The translations under genes were made by a program, and so were the position numbers. A stretch of DNA of 64,000 bases from Branchiostoma lanceolatum (lineage: Eukaryota > Chordata > Leptocardii > Amphioxiformes > Branchiostomatidae): contig NC_089738.1 of NCBI RefSeq assembly GCF_035083965.1, forward strand, positions 11,248,734-11,312,733, written 5' to 3'. Below, piece after piece: positions 20,700 through 33,900 of this stretch. The notes below the pieces were generated by a model. The model worked only from the letters and a program-made list of their open reading frames with translations, ran no database searches and had not been told where the DNA came from. The stretch's first letter is position 1; the number at the start of each line of letters is the position of its first letter.

Positions 20700-23021
20700 C
20701 TAATGTGTTACTGTCACACTACCGTCCACGGGCGTGTGTGGTTTGGGTTCATCAAGTTCAGTTACCGCAGCGGTTCTTCCATCTTCGGGGTTGGCAACGC
20801 TGGTTACGTCCCGGGGCGGCACCAGGTAGCCTAACTCCACCCTGTCCTTGCAGTGTGAGCAGACCGTCCCGCCGGATGTCCGCGCGGCCTCCGGGTGCGT
20901 CCACTGACCGATGAAACTCGGCTGGCGACACCTGGGGCATGAGCTGTAACGGTCCACTCTTGCTCCTGAGGACAATGAACATGTGGTATTTCAGCCGAAT
21001 GAGAATGCGGGTAGGAAAGTGCATCGGTGATGGAATTAGTGAATGCCTGTGTGCGTAAGTGATCATGAGTGAGTGATTGAGTGCACTAATAAAGGAATGA
21101 ATGACAAGGAGTGAGACTGTGAGGGAGTGAGTGAGCGAGAGACAGACAGGGGGGTTGGTGGGTTACGTTGTGTATTTGAATCAATGAGAAAGTGAATGAT
21201 CAAATTATTGGCTAATAGAACAGTCTCTTGCCTACCGTGGCCCGTAAAAACGCTGCGCAAAAGCAGTTCCAGGTGTTTCAAAAGCACTTTCGCGTGGTGT
21301 CTTTATGGGCCACGGTACTTACCTGTAAGTTGGGCGAGCAATCTCTCCACCTCCATCAGCAGCGGCAACAGGACCTCCCACACCGCCTGCAGGGCCTCCC
21401 GACTCTTGCTAGTGCGCACGCTCAGCGCTAGGGTCCCGGATGTCTCCCTGGCCGATTCCACGGTCATGAGGAAGGTGAAGGCTCTGTTGTCGGCCTCCCT
21501 CTTAAACACAGCGCCGTCTCTCCACGTGTGCAGGAACTCCACCTTGGGCTTGATCAAACGGTACCTGCGGGCAATAAGGAGAGATGTCATGTTTTAACCT
21601 CCAAGTAGATTCTACAGGCAAACCTGAAGAGCGAAACACATAGCTGCGGCCACGATGGAAAGTTGGCTCCTACAGTGAAATGAATTATGGATTGCCTGGT
21701 ACCTGTTCCTATTTCCTCCCCGTTGTAGCCTCATCCAGCCTTATCCAGTACCCGACAAAACGTGTTCTTGAATAGGGACCAGATAGCTAGATACAGATGG
21801 ATACCAATGTACTAGAAGAAAAGGAATGTCAGTCCAAGCAAGGGACCGACACCAAAATAGGTGACCCCAATATAGAGGGGACCACTAGAACAAGTAGCAG
21901 ATACACGTAGCTTCATACCTGACAATAAGACTGCGGAACGTGCCGGTTGTAGAGGACCCCTGCAGCCGGTAGGTGACGCTCACCTCCTGTGACGTCAGCG
22001 GGCACTTCTTGGGCCAGGCTTGGTTCAGATCCACGGGTCGCTCGTTCCAGAGGTAGAAAGGGAACATGACCTTCACCGCTTCCTTCTGTGTGAATGCTCG
22101 CGCTTTCGTCGCCTTGTAGTCGGGGACATCGGACGACGTTCTGTCCTGCAGCTGAACCGTTTCCATGGAAACGACCTTGCACCCCAAGCTGAACTGCTCA
22201 ATGATGGTCATTAGAACCCTGTGGTATGTCTCTGGCGGCTCCTCCCACAGGCACTTCACAAGTCTAGAGTCCAGCCATGCCTTCTCTGATACCTCCCGCC
22301 GCATCCTGAAGAAGTCTTTCTTCGAGAGCCCCTGCTTTCTGAGACAATCTTTCTTTCCTTCAAGTGGCCACGATAGCGTCTTCTCCATGTCGTGACGTAT
22401 GACGGCACTGAGCTTCTCCACCAACCAAGAGGGACGGAGGATGACGTCATCCTCCATGCCAGGAATGTGGGGAAAATAGACGACGTCGCCGGTTTCCTTG
22501 AAGTACGTTGCGATGACCTTGACTTGTGATTGGATAAGGCCAGAAGGCACGAGCGACAACAGCGACTCTCTGAAGTACTGCACGTTGACGACGGGCATGG
22601 TCTCTTTCCGGATACCGTCGCGAACGACGAGCCAGGACTTCGGCAGTGTTCGAGTGACTTCGGGCACCATCTTCGGGTTGATTGCACATTTCCGGATGAT
22701 TTGCTTGAGCGCCTCGATCCCCCGGCCGGTGATGGCGCTGACGGAGAAGACGCTTGAGTACACGACCGGTTGTGTCTTCAGGATTCCCTCCAGCTCCGCA
22801 ACCTTCTCCCTCGCAAGCTCCCCTCCGTGTATGTTGAGAGAGACCTTGGCTTCACTGAGAGCTGCACAGAGACAAAGAACTTACAGCCAATTCTCTATGA
22901 TCTGTTTCCAACTTATTCGAAGTTTCGATAGCTATAGCCTAGCTGCAGCGTACGTACCAATGTAATAATGCAATGTATGCGTGCGCATGCGTGTGCATGC
23001 GCGCGTGTGTGTGTGTGTGTG

Positions 23022-23062
<41 letters not shown>

Positions 23063-25925
23063 GTGTGTGTGTGTGTGCGTGTGTGTGTGCATTGTATCAC
23101 GGTTTACTGCAATGATTTTGCTAATAGATTATGTCAGGTTTGATATGGTAAAAAGGAGATCATGTCTAATACAAGACGAAATCAGCTACTGGTACCAAAC
23201 TGCCGTGCATTGCATGAGAAGACCTAGCCTAAAGATTAAAGTAACATAACCTTGGAAGGAAAGAAGGAAGGAAGGAAGACGGAAGGAAGAAAGAAATACC
23301 TGTCCGTATCTCGAGCGCCCGTCTCTGTGTGAGCTCCATCAGCAGCCTGAGCAGGGTGCGGCAGCGGGACTGGATGACGTCCTCCCCGGTGATCACGTCC
23401 AAGTGGGTCGCCACGGGGATGACAACCGGGCTGCGCAACAAACTGGACACTGTGGAGAGAAACGCAACAATCTGCGTTAGGTCTGCGAATCGCGTTCAAG
23501 AATAATGACTGCTACTAACTAGAACATCTTTGAAGGCATTGTCTGAGCGGCCAAATCAAATTAAAAGTTAATTTCCGAGCAGAAGTAGAATCCAGCTCAG
23601 AATTTCAAGCATATTTTTTGCGTCATTCAGTGCGTCTAACAGTACCAGAAAAACGCATAAACCACTAACACGCACCCAACATCTGCTTGAAGCTTAGGCC
23701 GAAGTGAACCTTACCGTTTGTGAACCACGACTCCACGTTGACGGCGAAGCTGTCCGGTGTGAACCTGCTGAGATCGGTGACCAGAAGGACCAGCCGTGTG
23801 GACGCCGGGAGGAACCTGTAGAAGCCGCTGTAGCTGGGGTCTCCGGAGAAGTCCCAGGTCCGGACGTTCAACTTGTCACACGGGCACTTGGAGGCCGGCA
23901 GGCCGCCCAAGAACGCATCCATCTCCGACATCTGCTCCGTGTTCTGGTCTGGCATCTGGAGCTCAAAGTCGGTGATCTGAAAAGAATACAACATACCTCA
24001 TCAGAATAAGTACATGTTTATCACCTTACTCTAGATTAAAAGCATCAAAGATATGACGTTGTTTCAAACGCATTGCATCTAAAATCCTACATATCTTCCA
24101 AAGAACAAACCACCTTTTGAAACCACCTCTACTTTACCGTAACTCTAATTCATTGGCTCCTTCCCTGAGGCGTCGCCAAAAAATTACTCACCTCAACGCC
24201 TATGGTGGGTTGCGGTACCCAGGACACGAACCGGGCCTCACTCCGCCTGATGGCGTGCACCAACACGGTCTTACCGGAGTCCCTGGCGCCCACAACCAGC
24301 ACGTTCATACTTGAAGAAAAACAGTTTGTTAAGTTTCGGCGCCATCAACAAACACTGCGACGTGTAACGAGGACAGGAAGGGAGGAATTATAAAGAGTAA
24401 GGGAAGAATGAAATGTATGGATGGATAGATGAATGGATGAATCAATGGGTGGATGGATGGATGGATGGATGGATTGATGGATGGATGGCAAAATTGTCTT
24501 GTTATCCGTCAAACATTATTACCATCAGCCTTACCTGCAGAATGTGTCCTCTCCTTCGCTCAAGTCCTTGTAGAAATCCGATATAGCGGAAAAACCCCAC
24601 CGACACACGCTGTACGGAGGCTCTTGAAGGGGATTCCCGGCCAGGTTGACGTTACAGTTCTGTGATATGTTGACAACCTCCGGAGGGATCACGCTGATAT
24701 CGTTTCCGGACAGATCCAGTTCCGTCAGCTGAGACAGTTTGGACCACCACACGAGTGGCAGGTTCTGAAGCTTATTTCCACCCAAGTTCAAAGTCTTCAG
24801 TTTGGTTCCTTCTTTCCGCTTGTCCGGGCCGTTCTCTGGGAGTTCAAGTTCAGACTTGGTGATTTCGTTATGACTCAAATCTAACTTTTCCAAACCACGC
24901 AACAAGATGACGATGGTAGGGATGTCAGGGAACCTATTGTAGCTCAGGTCCAACGATTTGAGGGCCTCGGATAGCTGGACACCTGGGCCTGTTTGAGCAT
25001 CATAGTTCGCTCGGACGAGCATGTTGTGAGAGAGGTCAAGCGAGGTCAAGTTCGGCATGCAGAAAATGTCCAAGGTCAAGGCCTTGAGTCTGTTGCGCCT
25101 GACGTCGAGGGACGAGAGTTTACTCAGACCCCGGATATTCCCGGGAACGAGATCGATGAGGTTATTCGATATGTCCAGAATCTCGAGATCCCGTAGGTCG
25201 TACACTGTGTTGGGGATTTTGATGAGTCGGTTACTGCTTAGCAACAGCCTGCTGAGTTTCCCCTCCCCTGCCTTTCTCACCCTGAACATAATGGTGAAGC
25301 TGGTCATCTTGTTGTCTGAACAACTCAAACTTCTCAACTCGGGCCAATCACTCGCTTTCATGGAAAAAGACCGCAGTCTATTGGAGGACAGATCGAGATC
25401 TCTCAGCGTCGGTGATTGGTTGTCTTTCGGGGCAACGGTTTCGACGAAGTTCTCGCTCAAATCTAGGACGGTCATGTTGGAATGCTTAAGAGATTTGATG
25501 CTCTTTAAGGTGGTTACTCTGTTTCCGCGTGCCTTGAGAGTCTTTAGCTTGGGAAGTTTGCAGACAGCGTCCGGAATGAACGTGATTTCGTTGAAACTCA
25601 CGTCGAGGTGTTCTAACCGTTCTAGCTTAGCCATCTGTCCGGGTAGATACGGCACTGCGCAGTTGTTGACTGTCACTGTGGACAACGTGGGGCAGAGACA
25701 GATATTTCTCAACGACTTGCCAGTCAGAGTGTTATTACATATCGTCATAGTCGTCAGATTTGTGAACAAGGCGATGTCGCTGGTCACTAGGGACTGATTC
25801 CGGACTGGGGTGGCGTCTGGGTTCGGGTGGGTCAGGACGATTCGCGACATTTTCTTGAAGCGGCCGTACTTGTTAGGGTCGGTGAGGAAGTACGCCTGGC
25901 GGGTTGCGCCCTTTCCTTGCGCCAT
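20700..25925 (-). CDS. Roco family protein: LRR-ROC-COR, MFHAS1-like, no kinase domain
   Basis: Seven coding exons: 25925-24535, 24309-24192, 23976-23715, 23449-23300, 22861-21919, 21564-21323 and 20965-20700. They sum to 3372 nt, giving 1123 aa and a TAG stop. Residues about 40-450 are leucine-rich repeats of LxxLxLSxNxLxxLP type. ROC GTPase about 464-640: P-loop [10 protein letters not shown]3-like DFSG, G4-like THLD. COR about 640-1030. The C-terminus has a CPRC...CSHC pair that could bind zinc. There is no kinase or death domain, as in MFHAS1 (human, about 1050 aa). The role is probably a cytoplasmic signalling scaffold with a G domain. A 5'UTR splice acceptor at 25984-25985 suggests an upstream non-coding exon. 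Confidence 0.9.
22981..23090. repeat. (GT)n microsatellite in a Roco intron
   Basis: A GT/GC-alternating run of about 110 bp lies between exons 22861-21919 and 23449-23300. A GGAA/AAAG purine tract at 23250-23298 adjoins the donor of the exon at 23300. Confidence 0.95.
24412..24489. repeat. ATGG tetranucleotide repeat in Roco intron 1
   Basis: ATGGATGGATGG-type repeats lie about 40 bp from the exon 1 donor (exon edge 24535). Confidence 0.95.
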
Positions 25926-25983
25926 TTTTAGTTAGTCAACGCCTTCTACTTGCTATGGGAGTGAAGTTTGTTTGGGCGACCAC

Positions 25984-28900
25984 CTGAAAAGTGAAAATAT
26001 TGCTCAGTGAATAAAATGAATTAAGTACAGGTCATTTTGATATCGAACTCGCATTTACAAACATAAAGCAACAGTGAGTTACCAACAGTCCTTAGCTAGA
26101 CTTTGGGGTCAGCTGTTTTTCTTAGTATTTGAACAGTTGGCACAAATCGTACCAATCCCAAAGCTGAACAACATTATATACGTGTACTAAAATCAGACAG
26201 ACCAGAAGAGGGAGTACCCTGATAGCGTATCATAACAACTTCCGAGGACAGTTCAAAAACATGTTTGAGACCCGACTGACCTTCTCTGACGAGCAGTTGC
26301 AAAGCCTTTACATTCGTACAGGATATGTTAACAGTAAAGATACATCCTGTGTTTTATCCTCACCTCCTATGTTGTCTATGGTAGGACTAGTATGAATAAA
26401 CCTACCTATTTAGCTCGACAAGTATTGCTTTATGTCTGTTAAGCCGGGTCAACAAGGGGCTATACCTGTCAGGTGGGTAAATCCACGTGTCGTGACAAGC
26501 TCTTTGATGTTTGCCGCCTGTTCTAAAGACTGTGGTAACAAGTGTGGTTTTAAAGCGTACAGGCAGCTAGAACGTCTCGTATTCTGAAGGCTAACGAAGA
26601 TTAATAGCTCCACAAAATGCAGAGGTAACCGTAGAACGCGCGACCCCGATCTATAATAAAAGTATTCTACCGTTACCAATGACAACAATTTCACGCAAAG
26701 AAATAGTGTGTAACTTGACGCATGACAACCCGAGTGTCAGATGATTATATATATGAATTATTTACGACATGATTTTCTTAAAATGTGTGTCATTAGTTGT
26801 CTAGGAGTCGAGGTGTTTTATGACGACAGTCCTTTCGATTATATGAATCCATAGAACGACTAGGTGTGAACCATGTAGACTATATATATACCCGTGAGAA
26901 TGTAGGAAGAAAGTTGGCTGTTTAGAGACGCTTATAACAGTAATCGGTCAATGCTTCGCCGAATTTCCGTAGATAGTTAACGTAATGTTTGTGCTGGGTT
27001 TTAAGATCTATTTCGGCCATCTGATAAGCAAAGCTCTTGCGTTGACACTCCGACCTTATGCAAATCCACTTCGATCTCATATCTTATGCAAAGTTTGATA
27101 GAAATGTTTTAGATTTGCCGTGAGGTGGTCTCTAGGAGTGACACAGTGTATGCTACAGCGTGGTGTCAAAAGTTTAGACAACAATAGTCACTGGACCGAA
27201 CCGGAGCGGATCGTTTTACACGGTGGTTAGGAAACCAAGTACAACTTCACCACACCTGCTGAAAAATCGATATATGAACTATGTAAACTAACGTTTGTCA
27301 TGCGTGAATAAAGTAAAACCCGCCTTGGTTTGGTGCTATGGTGAAGATATTTTTTATGCCTTTTTCCCCTTTAAGGAACCCAATAATGGTACAAAAGATA
27401 CTAAACTAAAGACACGTAACACTATCTTAAGCTACATACAAACCCAACCATGGAACACTTCGCTTAAAAGGCGGCACGAAATCAACTTTTTTTATGGACT
27501 TGGGTCAAGTACGCAGACTTTGACACAGGCGCCTATGTCTAAAAGAGCTATGGCTTCTTGCATACCGTACAAAATCAGTACGCTCAATTAAGTCTCAATG
27601 AATGCGTTTGTAGCTAGTCACAAAAGGAGCGAACGCACCCACCTGTCGAACGATTCACCGCCCTCTAGGAACTATGTTGCCTGGGCGACGCGGATGGATT
27701 CTATCTTGAGCTGAATACCGCGCTATTTTTACTCCAATCGGGAGATTTTTTCCTCAGAGGAAAGTACATCGTCCGTCGTATAAGGCGTCCGCTGTTTACC
27801 GTTTGCGCGGTGTTGGCACGAAGGTTTAGCTAACAAGAAAAACACTCGAGTAAAACCTGCCATTTGTTCAGTATTCAGGAGTGCTGTCTTAAAACAACAC
27901 TGCGTCTGTGACGTCACGTATCGGGTTGCTCCCAAGGGTCGATTGGAGGGTGGGAAAAACAGGTGGTTTATGTTGAACGGTCCTCTCGGGGTATCTCACG
28001 GTCATACACGTTAACGGGACTTTGATAGTATAATAAATAGCATACAATGTCATTCAAAAAAGTTAAACTAGGTGTAACGCTTACCTTTTCACAATTTCAC
28101 AAATTTTGTGACTCATTATCTTTTCACTTGTAGGTGTTTGTAAGTACATGTATCTTATGCGAATTTTAAGATCAGTACATGACTTGTTCTAAAGACATCG
28201 TGACTAGCATGCTCTTTGATGTTTATTCACTTGACATGTTGACAGTATTCTTACGAAATACGAGGAAGGAAGTGAGAGTTTGAACAACATAGTAGACATA
28301 TTTGCCATTCTATTATATTTTCTGGCTATTTGTGTACTAAGGATTACGACCTCCTACCATCTACGTATACTAGTATGTCCTTATCCCTTGACATTGTTGT
28401 CCTCCCTTTATGCGATGAAACAGTCAGGCCTTGCGAAATTTCAATGTACAGTTGCCTGTTAGGACATATTTCCGACTGACTAAGGTTGCAGCAGTTCCTA
28501 TTGACCTCCTGAATTTACCACCTAAGCTAGACGCTACTGCTTCTTGCCTTTCCAATTGCAATTGTGCACCCCTCGCCCAATAAATGTAGCCTTTTTCCAT
28601 AATATTTTTCTTCCAGAATTTGACGCCTGCTCTTCTGGTCTCTGTAAACTTTCCCACATTATGAGCCCAACACTGTTTCTTGGCACAGTGTTTGTCTTAC
28701 GCCCTACCAACAACACGGTGACAAAGTACAAGTGGCACACGATACTGTAACAGAGACGACGTGTGTATATAGGTACATAGTAACGAGCTGAATACATAAC
28801 CTTAACCCTTGTGGTGTCACGGGGCTATTGTGAACGGAATTCTTAATACGGCCTGGCGTTACAAGGGTTAAACACCATAGGTCGCAGTTTAACTATGTAC

Positions 28901-29480
28901 ATTGTGTTTTTAGGAAGTCCACAGAAACTAAAGTCTATCAATTGTAACAGAGTAGGCGACAAGTTGGGTGGACTAGCGAGAAACCAGTCATCCTTTCCAC
29001 CCATACCCCCCCCCCCACACAAACATAAACACATGCACAAACATGAACATATGCACAAGCTTACATACGCTAGAAAGCTAAATTTAAAATGAAAAGACGG
29101 GAAAATGTGTGTCAGTGTGTTGAGATCGTAAGGAAAGTTGTCCCTCTCTGACCTGTACTTTTCTTTAGCTATTAGATGGAATAAAACTCACTCGAGATTT
29201 TTAGTCCTAAAATCCGACACGAGAATGAAAAAAAAGACATTGACGTTAAAACAAGATTCACCGAATTTGGAAATGAAGAGATGGCAATTGTTCATGGACA
29301 AACGTAAACATTTTTATTAATGTGCTTGGTGTAAAGAACATTAAAAGAGCAAAAAAATAAAGTCTTTTAATCAATGAAATGTGTCACTCACGGAAAGCAC
29401 TGTCGTGTATTGCACTGTATTGTTCCGAATGATCGAGATTCCTTGTTTTATCACACATCACATTTGCCGACACTGCACTC
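25984..29480. other. Intergenic region between the Roco and LRR genes
   Basis: No convincing coding exon is seen. Possible regulatory words are an X-box-like GTTGCCTGGGCGAC at 27676-27689 and a CRE TGACGTCA at 27909-27916. A minus-strand AATAAA at 29313-29318 is a plausible end signal for the LRR gene. The remaining sequence is unassigned. Confidence 0.35.
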
Positions 29481-29485
29481 GTTAT

Positions 29486-30877
29486 TCAAGTCGACTTGTT
29501 AGGTTCTACTAGTTTGTAAAACTCTTCAATAGCGGGAAGTCCCTGTACGCAGATGTCTATCGGAGGCCATTTGATGGGATTGTTCGCCAACGTCACTTCA
29601 CTCTTGAACCACATCTTCGTGATATCCTCGGGAATCTCCGTCAGTTCGTTGTGGTGAAGATTCAGGCGACGAAGTCTCCGGAGATTGTCGAACTCGGCGA
29701 ACGCGAAATGATTCAGTTTGTTGTGCGACAAGTCAAGCGAAACAATCGCCGGCTTTTTTTTATTTTTGAACATCACGGGGAACTTTCTCAGTTTATTTCT
29801 GCTTAAGTCCATGTGCTCTAGAATCGGAAATCCGTAGACTACGGGAGGAACGCTTTCCAGTTTGTTCCCGCTCAAGATCAAAGTGTGCAACTCCTGAGAC
29901 AAGATGGCGTCGTCGGGATCCCATGATTCATATCTCCAATGGTGGAGTCTGTTGCTAGCAACGTTGACGAGCTTCAACTGTGGCAGACAGAACAGCTCAC
30001 GGGGTAGACTTCTCAAGTGGTTACCTGACGCAATAAACGACTTAAGATGTTTCATCGCCTCCACTGCTCTCGGGATGGAAACAAGAGTGTTCTGTGACAC
30101 ATCTAGTGTTTCGAGCGAGGCCAGCCTCAAAACCGCATTCGGGAAGGTCTTGAGACAGTTCTTGGCCAGAGAGAGCCACCGCAGGTTACTTCGTGTCGTC
30201 ATTTGCCGTTGCTCCATGACGTTGAAAGCTGCGATCTTGTTCCCTTCACAGTCTAACCTCTCCAAGAGCGGCAGGTCATCTTTGAAGAAAACAACGTGGG
30301 TAATGATGTTCTCCGATAGATCCAAGTGTCGTAGCGTTTTTGACCTGCAGAATCTACCGTTGAACGACTGCAGCAGGTTTCCTTTCAGATCTAGCGTGAT
30401 GATTCTGGACTTTCCCAAAGATCTGATGTTCTTGACGTCAAATATCCGGTTGTGTCTCGCCCTCAAAGATCTTAGAGATGGAAGAGTACAGACGAAGCTC
30501 TGTATACGGGTTAACATGTTATAACTGATGTCCAGTGTCTCCAAATTGACCAGCCTACCGATCTGAGGGGGAAGATGGGTGATCTGGTTACACGTCAGAA
30601 TGAGTGTTTTTAGAGAGTCACAGAGGCTGATGTTGGCGATCGCTTTCTTCGACAAAGTGTTGTTGGACAGCGTCAGGCTCGTGAGTTTGCGGAAGAGACC
30701 TATCTCTTGTGGAACGAGAGTCCAAGACTTGTAAGGCACCGGAATGGTTTCGGTCAGATACAGATGGGTAGAGTTCGTGAAATGTGATATCTTTGACCGT
30801 TCAGTCAGGAACATGCACTGGGTTGGACCGGCGTCCTTCTTCCATGCATCTTGCCTCGTCTTGACAGCAGTTGCCAT
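29486..30877 (-). CDS. LRR-only protein, truncated tandem paralogue of the Roco LRR region
   Basis: One open coding exon of 463 aa, stop TGA at 29486-29488, with an excellent start context (CACCATGG). Residues about 50-440 are leucine-rich repeats. It aligns end to end with exon 1 of the neighbouring Roco gene: shared FLT(D/E)..K near the N-terminus, LRSLRARHNRI against [11 protein letters not shown], and a C-terminal NPIKWPP...AIEEFYK against NPLQEPP...AISDFYK. It stops a few residues before the point where the Roco gene splices into its GTPase exons. A 5'UTR acceptor with a strong pyrimidine tract lies at 30997-30998. A short upstream ORF (ATGATGAGACGC...) precedes the start. Its function is unknown; protein binding through the LRR surface is likely. 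Confidence 0.85.
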   Translation of the reverse strand: MATAVKTRQDAWKKDAGPTQCMFLTERSKISHFTNSTHLYLTETIPVPYKSWTLVPQEIGLFRKLTSLTLSNNTLSKKAIANISLCDSLKTLILTCNQITHLPPQIGRLVNLETLDISYNMLTRIQSFVCTLPSLRSLRARHNRIFDVKNIRSLGKSRIITLDLKGNLLQSFNGRFCRSKTLRHLDLSENIITHVVFFKDDLPLLERLDCEGNKIAAFNVMEQRQMTTRSNLRWLSLAKNCLKTFPNAVLRLASLETLDVSQNTLVSIPRAVEAMKHLKSFIASGNHLRSLPRELFCLPQLKLVNVASNRLHHWRYESWDPDDAILSQELHTLILSGNKLESVPPVVYGFPILEHMDLSRNKLRKFPVMFKNKKKPAIVSLDLSHNKLNHFAFAEFDNLRRLRRLNLHHNELTEIPEDITKMWFKSEVTLANNPIKWPPIDICVQGLPAIEEFYKLVEPNKST

Positions 30878-30996
30878 GGTGACAGTTTGACCAATAGCAG
30901 CGCGATATTGTTGTATGTCCGGTTATAGATGTATCTTCAGGCACCCGGCTTATGGTAGAGTACAGCGTCTCATCATGGTCTTTGCACAGAGGATTT

Positions 30997-33900
30997 CTAC
31001 AAGAAAAAAAAGCACAACATTCGTCAGTGGTTATGACAGGTATCTTCAAATATGATAAATGTAATTTTTTTAGCATATCTTGCATGAAGAAATACCAACC
31101 AGTGTATTATAGGCACATTTCTTTCTTATTGTGCTCACAGGCACAAACATATGGCTATGGACGTCGACAGTACTCCAACACTAATTGTTGAGTCCTTGAC
31201 ATACCGAACATGATCATACGTCTTAGAAAGTAATACTATTTCTACCTGAAGACATCATTAGCTTATACATAAAATATTTTCATGACATCCGTAAAGAAGG
31301 CAATAGTTCCACGACACGCCATAGGACCATGTAGGCTGCGTTTCCATATAGCGACAGTCGTTCTAAAGCGCTAAAACTCCGTCAAGTCGGTGTGTGAATG
31401 ATTGATCACATTTGAAATCCTTTGATAGCTACACTTCCTTCAAGGGGCGCTGAGTGCTCTGGGTTTCAATTTTCCTGCTTTCTTGCGTAGTTGACTCTAA
31501 CCCCCTGAGATACTCAGCGTAGGGAAGAACACGGCTTGGCATCCATCAAACTCCTTATGCATGTATCTGTATCTGGGCCTCTTTGTCGTCCCAGCAACAA
31601 AGAATTGTATTTTAAGAGCTTCTTCTCTCACTTTGTTCAAGCCTATATTTGATACAACATAACTAGGACAGCCTTTCTATTCGCCATTATGCGTGGATGG
31701 TCAGATGCAGAGAAGAATAAAAGAGCTCGAGTCAAACCAATCCCTTGGGCAAAATGAAAGAGGGTGAAAAATTGACACCGAATCTATTATGTCCTAAAAC
31801 CATTACGGATCACGCTATGTCAAAACCCTCTGGTATCCAGCCTTTTGAGACAAATCATCACGGATGAATGCATTTTTGATCTTCTCGACCGCGTCTATCC
31901 AAAGTTCATGTAACTTGTAAGCCACGAAACCAATGGATTTCTCACTAGGCCATAGGAAGCAAATATTTCTAAATCTTATTGGGTCCTACATTTTGCTATT
32001 CTTGAAGTCATAATACATTACTTATTGTTTCTCACACGTTTTCAAGCATGAAGTACACAGATATGTTACATATACTCCTATCAAAATCATATCTTTGCGG
32101 TCAAGCAAATTACTGTATCATAACCCTAAGATTAATCTTTATCTTTTACACGTGTTTGCGACCGCCCGCAACAACGATGTTCATTTCGACGCGCTTACTT
32201 AAATTTTGTGTTTAAAGCACGTTAGCATCCTTTGCCGTCATCTATATGTTTCTGAAATATACAAATTTCTAATGTTATCCACATACGTACCTGTAAACCA
32301 CAAGCGAGTGCTTTGTTTTTCGTCCAGCCCTCACTACAGAACCTCACCGGGTCGTTCCTACCGCTGAAATGTTGTTCTCTTAGTTGTCGCAGTTGACATG
32401 TCAACGGCGTAGAGCAAACAGTCCGGCGGTATAGATAGACAGGCTATGTACCTTGGATAGGTGTGACGTATGCTCAAATACGTCAAGCTGTGATAGAGCA
32501 CCGTCGCAAAATTCTTGCAGTCCTATACTCGAGAGCAGTTTGTTTGCCGTAAGAGGGGTCAACCGCAGAATGAACTGATATTTCTTTCAGTCATTAATTC
32601 TCTATTTCTACATTTAGGGACTTCCCAACATTTTAGATGATGTCGTCACGTGTAATTTCAAACCAGGATTGCTGAAAATATCAGACGTGTTGAATTTTGT
32701 AAATATTTGTATTTCTTTTGATATTTGAGATATTTTTGCTTAACACAGAATAAATCATTTTATTTATTCGTCGAAAATGACGAAATGTAGATAACATCTC
32801 ATCACCTTTGATATTGCTGATGACAGTGTGTCTATTTGTAAATACCGTTCTTCCAGCACTCAGATCAACTAAAAACCAAACAAACCAATGCCTATGAGAA
32901 GCAAGAAACACACGTTTACACCATCCCCTAAAGTCCCCTATTTTCTGGGGGAAGCACATCCATTGCGTGTCACCCGGGCGTGTGGCCTTTACTCGAACCA
33001 AAGAAAGAACTGTACAAGTCCCTTTGTGCTTTACTGAATCATGTCAAAGAAACACCAGTTACGTGGACAGACAACTCGTTGAAACAATATTTGAATTCGT
33101 TAACCGACTCTTTGTTGGTCGTTTTACGGTATTTCCGTTTCGTTGTGTTGATTTCACAGTACAATGAAATGTATGGTGAGAATACATTTCAGGAATGTAC
33201 GTGCCGCTAGATTTAAGGGTGGACCATATTGAAAAGCATCTTTGCGTTATGTTACAAAAACAACTTCAGCTGAGGCAAAGCGGTTTTTGTGTTCGTTGGG
33301 TCGGTAATGTGTCAGAACAGTGGTTAAACAAATGTCAACGCTCAATACAGGACCTTTTGTAATTGTCTCAATCGTTTTTTTTTCATATGGGAAAACGTCG
33401 ACAGAATGATTGCAATATATTTGCTGTACAAATTAAAAGAAGCGAGATTAATCAGAACAAGGAGGTTAGAAATATCCTCCTTGTTAGTTGATCGGAATTA
33501 CTGTATCAGGTCATTCATGTACGTTGTTTTCTTATAAGTTATAAATAGTAAGCTAGATCTAATTCAAGACGTCCTTGTACTTAGCCTGTAGGGACACACA
33601 ATTACAAAACAGGTTTTCCCTCTTCAGATTTCAGTTTTGGCAGGGTATCTATAGAATGGTTGCAAAGTTTTCCTCGCTTTTGCATAGAGTCGTTACAGTC
33701 GTTGCGTTCGCGTTAAAAACCTTTGATGCTCCAGAGACGTTGAAATTTTAAGTACCACCATTGCCATCATCATCATCATCAGACTCTTAACCATTGATAA
33801 CACTATCTGTGTTCTCATTGGTTGGTCGGTAACGTCGTTATTTTTCTAATAAAGGCTTCCCCGTCAAAGCACACACTTGCTCCCCTCGAGTATGTGTACT

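Noticed and set aside
21885-22763. Separate 292-codon gene starting [15 protein letters not shown]
   Set aside because: It is one exon (21919-22861) of the Roco gene; the frame continues upstream from the acceptor, and the methionine assignment is only the first start-type codon.
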